Assembly: GCF_021556435.1 (NCBI RefSeq)
Contig: NZ_JAKGCU010000014.1
Location: 1 to 64,000, forward strand
From: Gordonia tangerina
Lineage (GTDB): Bacteria > Actinomycetota > Actinomycetes > Mycobacteriales > Mycobacteriaceae
Reading direction: 5' to 3'
Length of the DNA stretch: 64,000 nucleotides
A model generated the notes under the pieces. The model searched no databases. It was not told the DNA's origin and saw only the letters and a list, made by a program, of their open reading frames with translations. Positions 27,601 through 34,879 of the stretch are shown here, one piece after another (positions within the stretch are counted from its first letter, which is position 1; each line of letters opens with the position of its first letter). A program made the translations under genes and the position numbers.

Positions 27601-27778
27601 CGACGTCGGTGTGCGGAAAAACCACCGCAATCGGACGAATCCGGTAATTGGAAGCGTCGTAGGAGTATTCGGCACGTCGGCGGGAGGACGCATCGACCTC
27701 GAGACCGAGCGCGGCGAGTTCACCGGAGACGTCTACATCTCCGGTGGCTGCCGGCCCCCTGGTGCTGACATCGGTCAT
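24653..27778 (-). CDS. FAD- and Fe-S-binding oxidase, YdiJ/D-2-hydroxyglutarate dehydrogenase-like
   Basis: A 1041-residue multidomain flavoprotein. Residues about 40-270 form a PCMH-type FAD domain with IARGGGTSMGGNAIGTG and LGGAIGNDACGNHSVRHG; about 270-560 is the FAD-oxidase C domain; about 600-700 holds Fe-S ligands in CIGVGRCRA and CLSCKACSTDCP; the C-terminal part has CCG-type cysteine clusters (SDGCCGVAGNFGFE). This is the layout of YdiJ, which oxidises D-2-hydroxyglutarate, and of related D-lactate dehydrogenases. Its ATG at 27778 overlaps the stop of the class III aminotransferase gene (ATGA). Its place in an ectoine-like route is unclear; it may oxidise a D-2-hydroxy acid by-product and pass electrons to the respiratory chain. 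Confidence 0.88.
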   Translation of the reverse strand: MTDVSTRGPAATGDVDVSGELAALGLEVDASSRRRAEYSYDASNYRIRPIAVVFPHTDVDVARTAAYCHAHGIPLIARGGGTSMGGNAIGTGVVIDLSRHMDRLRAVDAASGTAVAESGIVLTSLAAQAKAATDGRLTFAPDPSSASRATLGGAIGNDACGNHSVRHGRTTDHVEELYLVTADGLRLTATRTGIHATDPDDAEAAARAVDLTEQLRDLTTRNLAILRTDLETIPRQVSGYHLSKMLPENGFDIARALVGSEGTCALVVAARVRLVPVATSPLLLCVGYPSVSDAARDVPAILPYAPSAVEGIDRKIVATMAARRGRDTVSALPGISDRECTAWLFIDLDEHSAAQKSETNVTATAKRLLDELRAGGRMIAGTTVPDPVTRKTLWRVREDGAGLSSRLADPDDDNVDSGYESWPGWEDAAVAPDRLADYLDDFTGLLDRHGLTGVMYGHFGAGCMHVRITFDLRTADGRATMDRFCNDAAHLVVAHGGSLSGEHGDGRARSALLPVMYSPAMLSAFAEFKRIWDPTGTLNPGSIVDPPPITADLALADVPARTWSTMFDLGTPDPTQAAPSSGVGTDPGLDPFVHAVQGCIGVGRCRASSGGVMCPSYRATRDEKDSTRGRARVLQDMVRTAPDVESGWQSTDVADALDLCLSCKACSTDCPTGVDMATYKSEFLHHHYAGRRRPLSHYSLGWMPAWLGVAGALAPMINASLRSPLRRVAARAGGLDPRRSMPRFARRRDRRRHLGALPDVGSTSDVILFIDSFTQAFRPQVATAAADVLGATGAQVGCHADNCCALTWISTGQLKHARKVLTRTADALDDGTDRPIVLPEPSCAAALRKDLPELVHTDAARRVSKRVHSFADYLPTLIEQGWTPIGLPESVTLQTHCHEYAVFGARTGATVLESLGVQVHTSDGCCGVAGNFGFERGHYEVSVAVAENALAPALRSAPERPVITDGFSCAMSVDHLSATDPEIRSAGLHLAELLTRSPVPPRAPTEPQNAPSEPPAASTEPRYPSTESDPSSTAPDNQEGA

Positions 27779-29100
27779 CTCTGTCCGAGCGTATCGTCTG
27801 CGAACACATCGGACAGCGTTGCGGCGAATCGTTCCAGTCCTAGGGCGATCTCGTCCTCGGTCACCACCAGCGCCGGGATCAGGCGCACCACGTTGCCGGC
27901 GGGCCCGCAGGTGAGAGTGAGTAGGCCGTGCCGGGTGGTGGCCTGCTGAACCGCCGCGGCGGCCGCGGCATCGGGCACCGGCACGTCGGCGGCGTCTGTC
28001 TTGACGAACTCGATTCCGGTCATCAGGCCAAGCCCCCGGACATCGCCGATCGCGTCGAAGCGCCCGGCGATCTCCTGCAGCCCGGTGAGCAGTTGCTCGC
28101 CCCGGACCCGGGCGTTCTCCACCAGATTCTCGTCGCGGATGACGTCGATGGTGGCCACGGCGGCGGCCGCGGCGACGGCGTTGCCGCCGTAGGTGCCGCC
28201 CTGCGACCCCGGCCACGCCTTGCTCATCAGTTCGGTGGAGGCGGCGATGGCCGAGATGGGAAAGCCCGAGGCCAGGCCCTTGGCGGTGATGAGGATGTCG
28301 GGAGTCAGATCCGATGCGTGCTGATGTCCCCAGAACTTGCCGGTGCGGCCGAAGCCGGCTTGTACCTCGTCGAGGATGAACAGGATGCCGTGGCGATCCG
28401 CGCGTTCACGCAGACCCTCCAGGAATCGCGGTGGGGTCGGTAGGTAGCCGCCATCGCCGAGCACCGGTTCGATGAGGAACGCGGCGGTGTCGTTGGGTGC
28501 GACGCGTGACTGCAGCAGGTAGTCGAGCTCGCGCAGCGCGAAGTCGACGGCGGCGTCGGTGCCCCAGCCGTAGCGGTAGGCATACGGGAACGGTGACATG
28601 TGCACGCCGGACATGAGCGGTGAGAACCCGGCCGAGAAGCGGGTGCCCGCTGTGGTGAGGCTGGCCGCGGCGACGGTGCGGCCGTGGAAACCGCCCTGGA
28701 AGACGATGATGTTGGGTCGGGCGGTGGCCATCCGGGCCAACCGGATGGCGGCCTCGACGGCCTCCGATCCGGAGTTGGCGTAGAAGACCGAATCGAGACC
28801 CAGGGGTAGCACGCCACCGAGCTTCTCGGTCAGTTCGAGCAGCGGCTGATGCATCACCGTCGTGTACTGGGCATGGATGATCTTGGTGCACTGCTCCTGC
28901 GCTGCGGCGACCACGCGCGGGTGGCAGTGACCGGTACTGGTGACGCCGATACCGGTGGTGAAGTCGAGGTAGTCGTTGCCGTCGGTTCCGCGGATCCACG
29001 AGCCCTGCGCATGGTCGACGACGACGGGCGTGGCCTGTTTGAGCGCGGGGCTCAGCGATGCGGTTTGGGCGGTGTTCATGGCTTCGGCAGTGACGGTCAT
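27775..29100 (-). CDS. Class III aminotransferase (GabT/DoeD-like)
   Basis: The 441-residue PLP enzyme belongs to the 4-aminobutyrate/ornithine aminotransferase class. It has FYANSGSEAVEAAIRLAR, FQGGFHGRT, the pyridoxal-binding ILDEVQAGFGRTG and the Schiff-base lysine in TAKGLASGFP. It heads the six-gene operon and lies 27 nt after the palindromic operator at 29127-29140. In ectoine catabolism DoeD, of this class, converts 2,4-diaminobutyrate to aspartate semialdehyde. The ATG at 29100 has no Shine-Dalgarno and lies 35 nt from the start of a TTGACA, so the transcript may be leaderless; an ATG at 29079 is an alternative. Confidence 0.9.
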   Translation of the reverse strand: MTVTAEAMNTAQTASLSPALKQATPVVVDHAQGSWIRGTDGNDYLDFTTGIGVTSTGHCHPRVVAAAQEQCTKIIHAQYTTVMHQPLLELTEKLGGVLPLGLDSVFYANSGSEAVEAAIRLARMATARPNIIVFQGGFHGRTVAAASLTTAGTRFSAGFSPLMSGVHMSPFPYAYRYGWGTDAAVDFALRELDYLLQSRVAPNDTAAFLIEPVLGDGGYLPTPPRFLEGLRERADRHGILFILDEVQAGFGRTGKFWGHQHASDLTPDILITAKGLASGFPISAIAASTELMSKAWPGSQGGTYGGNAVAAAAAVATIDVIRDENLVENARVRGEQLLTGLQEIAGRFDAIGDVRGLGLMTGIEFVKTDAADVPVPDAAAAAAVQQATTRHGLLTLTCGPAGNVVRLIPALVVTEDEIALGLERFAATLSDVFADDTLGQR

Positions 29101-29126
29101 GCGTACACGGTGACGGTCGATCGTCG

Positions 29127-29140
29127 GATTGTCAACAATT
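29127..29140. promoter_or_regulatory. GntR-type palindromic operator, site 3
   Basis: GATTGTCAACAATT shares the ATTGT-N2-ACAAT core with the sites at 11172 and 14808. It lies directly upstream of the six-gene minus-strand operon, and its minus-strand reading contains TTGACA at 29135-29130, a plausible -35 element. It is also 131 bp upstream of the divergent hydroxyacid dehydrogenase gene. Confidence 0.75.
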
Positions 29141-29271
29141 AGACATCGTCCCTGGTCCGGCGCGTGCAGAGGAGGGTTTCCGGCCGCAGTTCCGGATTCC
29201 GGCTTGGCGTCCGAACTGCGGCCAGAACCCATAGGTGCGGCCAGAACCGCGGCGCCTGGTTACGGTGAGGC

Positions 29272-30294
29272 GTGGCCACACAACGACCGACCATCGCGAT
29301 CCTCGGGGCCGACGGCGTCCCGGAGCCCGCCAACCTCGATGAGATCTCGGAGCTCGCCACCATCCGACCCTGCACCGCGCAGACCTTGCCCGCGGCGCTG
29401 ACCGGAGCCGATGTGCTGCTCGTGTGGGACTTCTTTTCCCGTGCGCTGAAGGACAATTGGGGTCCCGCGACCGCCGATCTCCGTTGGGTGCACGTATGCG
29501 CCGCCGGCGTCGACTCGCTGTTGTTCGACGATCTGCGTCGCTCTGACATCGTCGTCACCAACGCCGCGGGGGTATTCGACCGCCCGATCGCCGAGTTCGT
29601 ACTTGCCTCGATCCTCGCGCGTGACAAGCAGTTACACATCTCCAAGCGATTTCAGGAGCAGCGTACCTGGCAGCATCGGGAGACCGCGCGCACCGAGGGC
29701 TCCTCGGCGTTGGTGATCGGTACCGGCGGCATCGGTCGCGCCACCGCTCGGCTGTTGAAGGCCGTCGGGATTCGGGTGACCGGAGCGGGACGGACCGCAC
29801 GGTCCGACGACCCCGACTTCGGCACCGTCGTGCCCACCGATGACCTCGCCGAGCACGTCGGCGGATTCGACACCGTGGTCGCGATCGCCCCGTTGACCCC
29901 GCAGACCGAGCGGATGATCAACGCCGCCGTGCTGTCTGCGATGCGGTCGGATGCGCACCTCATCAACGTCGGGCGCGGTCAGCTTGTCGACGAACCGGCC
30001 TTGATCGACGCACTGCGGTCCGGCGACATCGGTGCGGCCTCGCTCGACGTGTTCACCGACGAACCGCTCGACCCGTCGAGCCCGCTGTGGGCGATGGAGA
30101 ACGTCGCCATCTCCCCGCACATGAGCGGTGACGTCGTCGGATGGCGCGACGTACTCGCCGAACAGTTCCTCACGAACCTGCGGCGCTACCTCGATGCGTC
30201 CGTACCGCCGGCCGAGGTGCTCGGCAACGTCGTCGACAAGGACCGGGGTTATGTCGCCGGCGCTACACGCACCGGCGGCGATAGTAGGCTGTAG
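29272..30294 (+). CDS. D-isomer-specific 2-hydroxyacid dehydrogenase
   Basis: A 340-residue NAD(P)-dependent dehydrogenase. It has an N-terminal substrate domain, a Rossmann fold with VIGTGGIGRATARLLKAVG near residue 145, an arginine in INVGRGQLVDEPALIDAL, a glutamate in DVFTDEPLDP, and a catalytic histidine in ISPHMSGD. These are the classical D-lactate/glycerate dehydrogenase residues. The start is GTG at 29272. It is divergent from the ectoine-type operon and could share regulation through the operator between them. It could interconvert a 2-oxo acid and the D-2-hydroxy acid oxidised by the YdiJ-like protein; the substrate is unknown. Confidence 0.9.
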   Translation: MATQRPTIAILGADGVPEPANLDEISELATIRPCTAQTLPAALTGADVLLVWDFFSRALKDNWGPATADLRWVHVCAAGVDSLLFDDLRRSDIVVTNAAGVFDRPIAEFVLASILARDKQLHISKRFQEQRTWQHRETARTEGSSALVIGTGGIGRATARLLKAVGIRVTGAGRTARSDDPDFGTVVPTDDLAEHVGGFDTVVAIAPLTPQTERMINAAVLSAMRSDAHLINVGRGQLVDEPALIDALRSGDIGAASLDVFTDEPLDPSSPLWAMENVAISPHMSGDVVGWRDVLAEQFLTNLRRYLDASVPPAEVLGNVVDKDRGYVAGATRTGGDSRL

Positions 30295-30298
30295 CGCG

Positions 30299-31270
30299 AT
30301 GACCATTGTGTATTTCGTGATCGCCGTGTTGGCACTCGCCGGTGCGGTCGCCCTGTTGTGGCTCGACCGGCAGCGTGCGAGTGCTGTGCGGCATCGGCGA
30401 GCGGTCTGGGGGGACCAGCACGAGTTCAAGTTCCGTGAAACGGACACCAAGCTGCGCAAGGTCTTTCACCGCGCGACGATGAACGTGCCCGACCGTGTGG
30501 CAGTGCAGGACGTCGCATACGGGCACTACGCCGGCACCGAGGCGGCGGTGTTCGACCTCGCCGAAACGGCCACCGTGGTCGCGGTACGGCGCTCGACCCC
30601 GTCCCCGGTCGTGATCGACCTCCGCCACGAGGACGTCCTGGCGCCGGCCGAAGAAGACGTGGAGCTGCTGGGCGCGATGGGGCCGCGTGTGATGTTCTCC
30701 AACAATCTCGACGTGGCGCGTCGTGTCTGCGATCGGCGCATGGTGGCGTTGGCCAACAACGCCCCGCCGTTCATCGAGGTGCTGTGGAACGAGGGCAACT
30801 GGGTGCTCGGCTCGATGCCGCTGACCACCGAAGACGCTCAGCTCGACACCGGGCTCGAGGTGGTCCGCCGGTTCGCTGATCTGTTGCGCGTGCTACCCCC
30901 ACTGGTCGATCCGCAGGATGCCCCGGACCCCCGCGACCCGCACGGCCCCACACGCGCCGAACTGGCCGACGAGAAGACCGAGTCGATGCGCGACAAGCAG
31001 CGCCGCGCGCGGATCGAGGCCGACAAACCCGCAGCTGCTGCCGCCCCGCACCAGCCACCCACCGCGGCGCCCGAGCCGTCGACCGCCGAGGGTGACGAGG
31101 TGTCACCCGCGCCGACACGAGCCTGGAGTCAAACTCCGGAATCGGCACCCGGACGGCGCATGCAACCGATGCCTGTGCGTCGGCCGGGACCTGACGGGCG
31201 TCGTCCCTACGACATGCCGCCGGGCGCCACCCCTCCCTCCGATCGCCCCAACCGTCACCGCAAAGGCTGA
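30299..31270 (+). CDS. Membrane-anchored conserved protein (Rv0383c-like)
   Basis: A 323-residue protein of unknown function. Residues about 3-20 (VYFVIAVLALAGAVALLWL) form a single N-terminal membrane helix or uncleaved signal. The following globular part contains HATMNVPDR-like and YGHYAGTEAAVFDLAETA stretches, and the last 110 residues are Pro/Ala/Arg-rich and probably disordered. The ATG at 30299 is just after the hydroxyacid dehydrogenase stop. pyrE follows on the same strand; in mycobacteria a comparable secreted protein gene (Rv0383c) lies between clpB and pyrE, which supports orthology by position. Confidence 0.8.
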   Translation: MTIVYFVIAVLALAGAVALLWLDRQRASAVRHRRAVWGDQHEFKFRETDTKLRKVFHRATMNVPDRVAVQDVAYGHYAGTEAAVFDLAETATVVAVRRSTPSPVVIDLRHEDVLAPAEEDVELLGAMGPRVMFSNNLDVARRVCDRRMVALANNAPPFIEVLWNEGNWVLGSMPLTTEDAQLDTGLEVVRRFADLLRVLPPLVDPQDAPDPRDPHGPTRAELADEKTESMRDKQRRARIEADKPAAAAAPHQPPTAAPEPSTAEGDEVSPAPTRAWSQTPESAPGRRMQPMPVRRPGPDGRRPYDMPPGATPPSDRPNRHRKG

Positions 31271-31327
31271 TGTCGTCGGCCTCGCGGCGCGCGTCGGCGC
31301 ACCCGTGACCGTCCACCACTTGCAGAA

Positions 31328-31906
31328 ATGAGCAGCGTCATGTCTTCGTCAGCGTCCGCACCCACCGTCGACGACCGCGCCCGAACCCGCCTGGCCGAAC
31401 TGGTCACCGACCTGGCCGTCGTGCACGGACGGGTGACGTTGTCGTCGGGCAAACAAGCCGACTACTACGTGGATCTGCGGCGAGCCACGCTGCACCACGA
31501 GGCGTCGCGGCTCATCGGGCAGCTGATGCGCGAACTCACCTCCGACTGGTCGTATGACGCGGTCGGTGGCCTCACCTTGGGGGCGGACCCGGTCGCCACG
31601 TCGATCATGCACGCCGACGGCCCGGCCATCGACGCCTTCGTGGTGCGCAAGGCCACCAAGACCCACGGCATGCAACGCCGTATCGAAGGTCCCGATATCG
31701 CCGGGCGCGCTGTGCTCGTCGTCGAGGACACTTCCACCACCGGTGCCTCGCCGTCTGCTGCGGTCGAGGCCGCGCGGGAGGCCGGCGCCACGGTCATCGG
31801 AGTGGCCACCGTGGTGGACCGGGCGACCGGTGCCGACGAGGTGATTTCCGCCCTCGGGGTGCCCTACCGGTCGTTGCTCGGCTTGCCCGATCTCGGCCTC
31901 GGCTAG
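31328..31906 (+). CDS. pyrE: Orotate phosphoribosyltransferase
   Basis: PyrE makes orotidine monophosphate from orotate and PRPP in pyrimidine synthesis. The 192-residue protein has the N-terminal hood with VTLSSGKQADYYVDLR, a substrate-loop lysine/histidine region RKATKTHGMQRR, and the PRPP-binding motif VLVVEDTSTTGASP. Length and motifs match the actinobacterial form. Two ATGs (31328 and 31340) are possible starts. The methyltransferase gene begins 6 nt after its stop, so they form an operon, as pyrE does with the Rv0380c region of mycobacteria. Confidence 0.95.
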   Translation: MSSVMSSSASAPTVDDRARTRLAELVTDLAVVHGRVTLSSGKQADYYVDLRRATLHHEASRLIGQLMRELTSDWSYDAVGGLTLGADPVATSIMHADGPAIDAFVVRKATKTHGMQRRIEGPDIAGRAVLVVEDTSTTGASPSAAVEAAREAGATVIGVATVVDRATGADEVISALGVPYRSLLGLPDLGLG

Positions 31907-31912
31907 GCCCGA

Positions 31913-32596
31913 GTGGAGCGACTTACGACCGTGGAGGAAACCGGACCCACCGAGTGGCAACCGCGGTCGACGCCGTCGGTCGGAGTGGGGCCGTGGATCG
32001 CCGAACACGACGCCCCGGCCCCCACCGACGCACGCTACGACCCCGAGCTGCTCGCCGACGGCGACACCCGCAACGTGGTCGACGCCTACCGGTACTGGAC
32101 GCGCGACGCCATCGTCGCCGACATCGACTCCCGGCGTCACCCCTTCCACGTGGCCATCGAGAACTTTGCCCACGATGCCAACATCGGCACCGTGGTACGC
32201 ACCGCCAACGCCTTCGCGGCGGCGGCGGTGCACATCGTCGGCCGACGGCGGTGGAATCGGCGCGGCGCGATGGTCACCGATCGCTATCAGCATCTGATGC
32301 ACCATGATTCGGTGGCCGAGCTGATCGACTGGGCGCGAGCCGAGGGACTCGCCGTGGTCGCCGTGGACAACACGCCGGGTGCGGTTCGCCTCGAGACGGC
32401 AGACCTGCCGCGCGACTGTGTGCTGCTGTTCGGGCAGGAGGGCCCCGGAGTCAGCGACGACGCCCAGACCCACGCCGACCTCACCGTTTCGATCGCCCAG
32501 TTCGGCTCCACCCGCAGCATCAATGCCGGTGTGGCGGCCGGGATTACGATGCACGCCTGGGTGCGTCAGCATGCCGATCTCGGGACGGCGTGGTAG
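31913..32596 (+). CDS. TrmH/SpoU-family RNA 2'-O-methyltransferase
   Basis: A 227-residue SPOUT methyltransferase. The three SpoU motifs are present: NIGTVVRTANAFAAAAVH (motif 1), LLFGQEGPGVS (motif 2) and STRSINAGVAAGITMHAW (motif 3), which form the knotted S-adenosylmethionine site. The protein dimerises and methylates a ribose in rRNA or tRNA; the target is not predictable. An N-terminal extension of about 75 residues precedes the catalytic domain. A GTG at 31913, 6 nt after pyrE, is taken as start; a GTG at 31931 is also possible. It ends 14 nt from the convergent MOSC gene. Confidence 0.9.
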   Translation: MERLTTVEETGPTEWQPRSTPSVGVGPWIAEHDAPAPTDARYDPELLADGDTRNVVDAYRYWTRDAIVADIDSRRHPFHVAIENFAHDANIGTVVRTANAFAAAAVHIVGRRRWNRRGAMVTDRYQHLMHHDSVAELIDWARAEGLAVVAVDNTPGAVRLETADLPRDCVLLFGQEGPGVSDDAQTHADLTVSIAQFGSTRSINAGVAAGITMHAWVRQHADLGTAW

Positions 32597-32610
32597 GCGG
32601 CGCCGATGCG

Positions 32611-33600
32611 TCAGCCGCGACGCAGCAACTCGGCGACCCGGTTGGCGGAGTCGAAGGCCAGCACGCGGCCGCGCCGGGCCAGTCGTCGTGGCGCCGACGG
32701 TGGGCTCGGCGGCGTGATCGTCAACGAGTCGCCCACCCGGACCCGGCCCGACCGGATGACGTCGGCATACACGCCGAGGTAGCGGTCGGCGGTCGTGGCG
32801 ACCGCACGGGTCAGACCGGCCTCCACCGGTAGGCCCACATGTGCCCGGCTGGGCACCACGCAGCGCACCGTCCGCATCACCACGCGCATGCGTGCGTCAC
32901 CCAGGTCCAGGGTGGCGTCGGGCCACCGGGCCTCCGGGAGGCCGTCGGCGCCGAAGTCGCCGGCGAGTATCAGGTTCGGCCGGAACCGTCGGGGATCGAG
33001 GTGCTCGACACCCATCGCGGCGGCGATGGTGGCCACGCTCGTCTCGGTGATGATATGCACCGGACACAGATCGACGAACGTACCCGGCGGGGTGGCGTTG
33101 CGGGTCAACGTCGACAGCGCGCGGGCATTCATGTCGGAGACCTTCGGCAGCTTCTCGTCGGACGCGATACCCAGATCGCGGGCGAGCGCCCCCGGGGTCA
33201 GCGACGTCATCCGCTCGCGCCACGACAGCCGGTGCGCGCGCGGATCGTCGGGCAGGGGGATCAGGCGGACATCGCGGTCGAGTCGCGCGGACACGGCGGA
33301 ATGGATCTGCGGGTCGTCGCTGTGATGCTCCGAGCCGTCGGGAGCGGTGAGGATCACCGCCGGTACCCGCCCCGGGCCCGCGTCGGGGCCGGGTGGCGCC
33401 GCGAACCGCGCGGAGAATCCCAAGACGGCGGGCAGCCGTCGAGCCGAGATGGTGGTGTCGCGTTCGACATCATGCAGGGCCCACAGCCGATCACCATGTA
33501 CCCCAAGGGGTCTCAACTCGAGCGACTCGAGCGACTCGCCACCCATCGACTTCACTGGATGGCGCCACAACTCGGTGATACGACACGGTGTGCTGCTCAT
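32611..33600 (-). CDS. MOSC-domain protein (YcbX/mARC-like)
   Basis: The 329-residue protein has an N-terminal MOSC-N beta-barrel with RITELWRHPVKSMGGESLESL, and a C-terminal MOSC domain with PVHIITETSVATIA, DPRRFRPNLIL, and the conserved cysteine in RTVRCVVPSR that binds molybdenum in YcbX/mARC enzymes. Such proteins reduce N-hydroxylated compounds using Mo-cofactor. The ATG at 33600 follows GGAGAGCAGGGA. It has no fused ferredoxin domain, unlike E. coli YcbX, so it would need a separate electron donor. Confidence 0.88.
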   Translation of the reverse strand: MSSTPCRITELWRHPVKSMGGESLESLELRPLGVHGDRLWALHDVERDTTISARRLPAVLGFSARFAAPPGPDAGPGRVPAVILTAPDGSEHHSDDPQIHSAVSARLDRDVRLIPLPDDPRAHRLSWRERMTSLTPGALARDLGIASDEKLPKVSDMNARALSTLTRNATPPGTFVDLCPVHIITETSVATIAAAMGVEHLDPRRFRPNLILAGDFGADGLPEARWPDATLDLGDARMRVVMRTVRCVVPSRAHVGLPVEAGLTRAVATTADRYLGVYADVIRSGRVRVGDSLTITPPSPPSAPRRLARRGRVLAFDSANRVAELLRRG

Positions 33601-33714
33601 CGGTCCCTGCTCTCCGGCGATTGCCCGCAACTGTGCCCGCGGCGGTGGGTCGCGCCCACGGTAACCGATCGTTCACTTGCGCAACCAACGTCCGGGACGG
33701 AAGAGTGATCACCC

Positions 33715-34863
33715 GTGTCGACCTCGCGCCTACGCCCCGCGCTCATCTCCGTACTGACTGCTCTGACTCTCGGTCTCGGTCTCGTCTCCGGGGGAGTCGC
33801 CGCGGCCGCGCCCACCCCGGTGGCGGCGCCGGCGGCGTTCACACCCGCCCAGCTCATCGGACCGTACCCGTCGGACTATCCGCCGGGCGGGACGTACGTG
33901 CCGGTCCTGGACGGCTTCGATGTTCTGCGTGAACAGCGCCCCGACATCATCGACCAGAATCTGCGCACCGTCATCCGGATCAACAACTCGGCCACCCCGG
34001 CCCAGCAGGCCGACGCGATCGCGATCAACTACGACGATCGGTTGACCTCGTTGTCCGAAGCGCTCGGGAAGCGGCTCGGGCCGGTCTTCCGCAAGCTGCT
34101 CGCCGACGGCCGGGTGCCGAAGGTCGCCGCGCTCACCGAGGGCTACACGGCACGCGCCATGCTCCCGCTCGGCACCACCCTGATCGAGAAGGAGATCTTC
34201 GGCAACCCGCGTCCGTTCGTGGTGGCGCCCGGAAAGATCGAGCGCTACAACCGGCCGGGCGAGGACCTCTACGCCGACCTCGGCGGGAACGGCTCCTATC
34301 CGTCCGGACACACCAGCATGGGTTACCTGTTCGGCGGACTGCTGGCGTATTGGCTGCCCGAACTCGGCCCACAGATCATCGCCCGTGCCGGTGAGATCGG
34401 CCTGGGCCGCATCGTGCTCGGTGTGCACTACCCGCTCGACGTGATGGGTGGACGGATCCTGGCGACCGACCTCGCCTCGGCACGACTGTCCGATCCGGCC
34501 TTCCGGTCCCTCGTCGACCAGGCGGGACGTCAGCTTCGTGCCGAACTCGAACGTGCCGTCGGCGGATCGTTGACGCGATTCATCGCCGCGGACACCCCGT
34601 ACATGAGCACCCAGCAGGCGGTGGCGGAGCATCGGCGGATGATGACCTACGGCTTCGACAAGACGGCGCCGGCTCAGCGCAACCAGATCCCCGCGTCGGC
34701 GGCGGCGCTGCTCGCGAGCCGATTCCCGGGTCTGACCGACGCGCAGCGTCTCGACATCTTGCAGCGGACCGCGATCGACCCCGGCTATCCGCTCGACAAG
34801 TCGGGCAGCGACGGCGGGTGGCTGCGGATCGATCTGGCTGCGGCGTACGCCTACACCCCGTAG
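33715..34863 (+). CDS. Secreted PAP2-family acid phosphatase
   Basis: A 382-residue protein with a signal peptide (about 1-33, hydrophobic LISVLTALTLGLGLVSGG, cleavage near AAAA-PT). The bacterial class A/PAP2 triad is visible: KEIFGNPRPF, NGSYPSGHTSMGY and GRIVLGVHYPLDVMGGR. It should act outside the membrane as a vanadate-sensitive phosphatase on phosphomonoesters or lipid phosphates. No membrane helices follow, so it is probably soluble or wall-associated. It is convergent with the DedA gene 16 nt away. A role in lipid-carrier dephosphorylation is possible but unproven. Confidence 0.9.
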   Translation: MSTSRLRPALISVLTALTLGLGLVSGGVAAAAPTPVAAPAAFTPAQLIGPYPSDYPPGGTYVPVLDGFDVLREQRPDIIDQNLRTVIRINNSATPAQQADAIAINYDDRLTSLSEALGKRLGPVFRKLLADGRVPKVAALTEGYTARAMLPLGTTLIEKEIFGNPRPFVVAPGKIERYNRPGEDLYADLGGNGSYPSGHTSMGYLFGGLLAYWLPELGPQIIARAGEIGLGRIVLGVHYPLDVMGGRILATDLASARLSDPAFRSLVDQAGRQLRAELERAVGGSLTRFIAADTPYMSTQQAVAEHRRMMTYGFDKTAPAQRNQIPASAAALLASRFPGLTDAQRLDILQRTAIDPGYPLDKSGSDGGWLRIDLAAAYAYTP

Positions 34864-34879
34864 CCGCCCGCGCGGAAGC

